64,000 nt of DNA from Gammaproteobacteria bacterium (GTDB lineage: Bacteria > Pseudomonadota > Gammaproteobacteria > Burkholderiales > Rhodocyclaceae): positions 1-64,000 of the forward strand of contig JARFTZ010000047.1 of NCBI GenBank assembly GCA_029289235.1, given 5' to 3'. Below, in pieces: positions 62,129 through 64,000 of this stretch (positions are counted from its first letter, which is position 1; every line of letters begins with the position of its first letter). A program made the position numbers and the translations under genes. The notes beneath the pieces are model-generated. The model did no database searches, was not told the DNA's origin, and was given only the letters and a program-made list of their open reading frames with translations.

Positions 62129-63451
62129 TCATTGGACGAGTGCAGGCACTAATGGGCCGACCGATGAACTGCCCCCGACTGAGCCAGATGTCGCGCACGG
62201 ACTGCCCGGCATATTGGAAGCACCAAGATATTCGGCATTTACCGTCACATCTTGGCCGGTTTTTAGGTATGGGCTTAGCATCAAGATACAGGCGTATCCG
62301 CGAATCGGAGATTGCTGGCCGCTATCGAAATCATTACATGGGACAAAAGGCACTGTTACCAGGCGCCGATCCGCTCCGTAACTGCTCAGATCACCCCCAC
62401 TCGCGGATTTCGATCCATTGGGTATTTCAGTCGCTTGCACCGGTGTGTGCGCGGCACGAGAGTCAAGAAAGTTGCTGGCTCCACCCGAGGAACTTCCACT
62501 ATAGGCATCGTGTCCAGCGGGCCAAGAAGTTGCGTTATAAGCGAAACCAGTGAAATCCGGTGGTGCCGAGGTCAGTTCGTCGGGAGATACAGTCCCGCCT
62601 CCCGGATATATGCCAAACCGCGTATTAAAGGCTTTGCCAAGCGACGTGATGTTGCCTGTTTGTCCGACGCACCCAGGTATGGGATTGCCTGGGCTGGCTC
62701 CAGTACAATTGCCAAGATTGTTCGCTGGAAGATTACATTGCCCTGCGCCCTCAAGCAGGCATGCTAATTCCTGGGCTCCCCCACCTGAACAACCGGGTGT
62801 GGTTGAACTCGGATCGAAGTCGATCCAGCGGAAATTCCCTGTCAAGCTCGAGCTGGTGCCACCAGTTTCCTTGAAATTCATTGAATACCATTGCCCTTGG
62901 ATGTAGCCAAAGCTGGGGGAAGGGCCTCCGGGATTGTCGCTACACAGGGCTAGTGGTATGGCGCAGTTTGTCTGTGCGGGGGCTAATGTGGCAGTGGCGA
63001 TGGCATTTACAGTCTGGTCGCCTATACCCAATACCTGCATAAACCACATCGTTATACCGGTACGGTCTATGGTGCATCGCACATACTTTCTGTTTTCGCC
63101 CGCTCCCGCGGACGCTGACGACCAGCTTCCACCTGAAAGGGATGTTCCGAACTGGACGGAAACACTCCCGGCCGGGATGTTAGTCCCTTGGAACCCCACC
63201 TTGTTTTGCGTAGCAACCGCGATGCCCGCATTCTCGGCCCGTTCGAAATTCTCTGCGGGAATCGGATCGCCAGTTAACTCGTAAGCGGCGGAAAGGGCAC
63301 AGGCATCCGCTGCGTTCTGTAACTCGGTCTTGGTTACATAAAGTTGCCCGGCATCTAAAGCCAGTCCGGCAAAGCCGACAAGCACGGCAATTGAAAGACC
63401 GACAATAATGGCAATTGCGCCTTTTTGCTTTCGGATATGTTTTGTTTTCAT
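62129..63451 (-). CDS. tadG: TadG-like pilus assembly protein
   Basis: About 440 residues. ATG 63451 (MKTKHIRKQKGAIAIIVGLSIAVLVGFAGLALDAGQLYVTKTELQNAADACALSAA) is preferred over 63457 because AGGAG is eight bases away. The N-terminal helix and 'ALDAGQLYVTKTELQNAADAAALS'-type segment are the TadG N-terminal signature. No von Willebrand A domain is apparent; instead the remaining 380 residues are a Gly/Ser/Pro-rich, cysteine-containing secreted region ('NCAIPLALCSDNPGG', 'GCSGGGAQELACLLEGAGQC'). The gene looks less GC-rich than tadABC and may evolve fast as a surface-exposed part. Confidence 0.85.
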   Translation of the reverse strand: MKTKHIRKQKGAIAIIVGLSIAVLVGFAGLALDAGQLYVTKTELQNAADACALSAAYELTGDPIPAENFERAENAGIAVATQNKVGFQGTNIPAGSVSVQFGTSLSGGSWSSASAGAGENRKYVRCTIDRTGITMWFMQVLGIGDQTVNAIATATLAPAQTNCAIPLALCSDNPGGPSPSFGYIQGQWYSMNFKETGGTSSSLTGNFRWIDFDPSSTTPGCSGGGAQELACLLEGAGQCNLPANNLGNCTGASPGNPIPGCVGQTGNITSLGKAFNTRFGIYPGGGTVSPDELTSAPPDFTGFAYNATSWPAGHDAYSGSSSGGASNFLDSRAAHTPVQATEIPNGSKSASGGDLSSYGADRRLVTVPFVPCNDFDSGQQSPIRGYACILMLSPYLKTGQDVTVNAEYLGASNMPGSPCATSGSVGGSSSVGPLVPALVQ

Positions 63452-63497
63452 ACACATGACTCCTCAGCGAGAGGCAGACTTGCCTTCAGCCGCTTGT

Positions 63498-63794
63498 TTA
63501 CTCGATGCCCTGCGGCTGCGATACCGAGATCGCCTGAGACTTTCCCTCCGCCTGCTTCGCTTCGCCGAAGCTCTTGCGGTACTGGTCCATCGCCGCCCGG
63601 GCGGCCTTGCCGTCGATTCCGGCGACCGGGTTGGTGTTGCGCGAAGCGTCCGGGTTTATGATCTGCTGGGCCTTGATGATGTTCACGGCCTCGCCGAGGC
63701 GTGCGTCGGTGTCCGGCGTGGTGCTGACCGGAGTGCAGCCTGCGGTGAGGATGCTGCCGATCGCCATGAGTGTTACGGCTTTCAATGCGCTCAT
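63498..63794 (-). CDS. Small lipoprotein of the tad locus
   Basis: 98 residues from ATG 63794 (MSALKAVTLMAIGSILTAGCTPVSTTPDTDARLGEAVNII), with AGGAG upstream; the track start 63812 is slightly long. The lipobox LTAGC predicts a lipoprotein with Cys at about 20. The mature part contains 'QIINPDASRNTNPVAGIDGKAARAAMDQYRKSF', a pattern found in small pilus-assembly lipoproteins beside the secretin in tad/cpa loci (CpaD-like position). The function is not known. It is 14 bases after the secretin gene. Confidence 0.75.
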   Translation of the reverse strand: MSALKAVTLMAIGSILTAGCTPVSTTPDTDARLGEAVNIIKAQQIINPDASRNTNPVAGIDGKAARAAMDQYRKSFGEAKQAEGKSQAISVSQPQGIE

Positions 63795-63808
63795 TTTTCG
63801 CTCCTCGC

Positions 63809-64000
63809 TCACTTGACTTCAAAGCCGCCGCTTTGCGGGACGGCCGGGGCCGGCTCGGCCGGAATGGCCGGTGGTGGTGGGGGCGGCACATCATCCTTGC
63901 GGCCTTCAAGCCGTCCTCCGAGGATCATGTCCGAGCGTGTCGGCGGCACGTAGCCGTCGGTCGGCAGGGCGTAGTCGGGCGGCAACGGCTTGACGAGCCG
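63809..64000 (-). CDS. Tad/Cpa outer-membrane secretin (RcpA/CpaC), C-terminal end
   Basis: An open frame enters from the right edge and ends at TGA 63809-63811. It reads RLVKPLPPDYALPTDGYVPPTRSDMILGGRLEG, then a Pro-rich tail (DDVPPPPPPAIPAEPAPAVP) ending GGFEVK. 'RLVKPL....LPTDGYVPP' is the typical end of the RcpA/CpaC secretin, which forms the outer-membrane pore of the Flp pilus. Only about 63 residues are in the window; the ORF track missed it because no start is present. It is the most upstream tad gene seen. Confidence 0.8.
   Translation of the reverse strand, partial: RLVKPLPPDYALPTDGYVPPTRSDMILGGRLEGRKDDVPPPPPPAIPAEPAPAVPQSGGFEVK

Overview
This window looks like a chromosomal segment from a high-GC betaproteobacterium, most likely Rhodocyclales-like. 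The evidence is the uvrA / MFS / ssb arrangement, the nadE-glnB pair, the proteobacterial che, tad, ara, gal and iol gene types, and REPIN-like CGTCATTCCGG repeats. The genus cannot be named from the sequence alone. No tRNA, rRNA or CRISPR array was seen.

Layout. (1) 1-141 is the right end of an IS66-family insertion sequence that runs off the window. (2) 447-7785 looks accessory and visibly less GC-rich: a MASE1-GGDEF diguanylate cyclase, then a cassette of TRAP transporter (dctPQM), AGE-family sugar isomerase/epimerase and LacI-type regulator, with two LacI-style operators before dctP. (3) 8028-13786 is a partial myo-inositol set: IolC fused to a DUF2090 domain, an RpiR-type regulator, iolG and divergent iolA/mmsA. 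iolB, iolD and iolE are absent from the window. (4) 13848-31313 is an L-arabinose/D-galactose regulon built as a divergon. Leftward: araB-araD-araA-ytfQ-ytfR-ytfT-yjfF-galT-galK. Rightward: chvE-gguA-gguB-araC-galM. Two ABC sugar importers therefore flank one pentose and one hexose pathway, and an unmistakable AraC lies beside them. (5) 31404-33399 holds nadE and the PII gene glnB. (6) 33571-49680 is a FixJ-type regulator followed, on the opposite strand, by a very long chemosensory operon. In transcription order this is Hpt, REC-effector, cheD, cheR, cheD, cheB (no receiver), HDOD, cheY, a CheZ-like protein, STAS, cheA, MCP, cheW, HD-GYP regulator and hybrid histidine kinase. (7) 49918-55063 is housekeeping: hupB, uvrA, an MFS carrier and ssb. 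(8) 55149-64000 is a leftward tad (Flp pilus) locus: secretin (partial), small lipoprotein, tadG, two TadE-like genes, tadZ, tadA, tadB, tadC and a TadD-like TPR lipoprotein with a LytR_C domain.

How it works together. The sugar half imports and converts arabinose, galactose (possibly also furanose forms) and perhaps inositol. The chemosensory half would sense something through one membrane MCP and feed phosphate to CheY, several receivers and an HD-GYP enzyme, so its output may be c-di-GMP or surface behaviour rather than, or as well as, swimming; no flagellar gene is in the window. The tad locus next door makes a surface-attachment output plausible, but this is inference.

The strongest candidates for something undescribed are in the chemosensory operon. 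A promoter-like module, GCATCCGT-N16-TGCGGGAACTACG, occurs twice with identical spacing, once inside a perfect 28-bp palindrome. Three different proteins of the operon (MCP, CheD, CheZ-like) end in the same kind of tail, x-hydrophobic-E-x-F, which resembles the CheR/CheB-docking pentapeptide.
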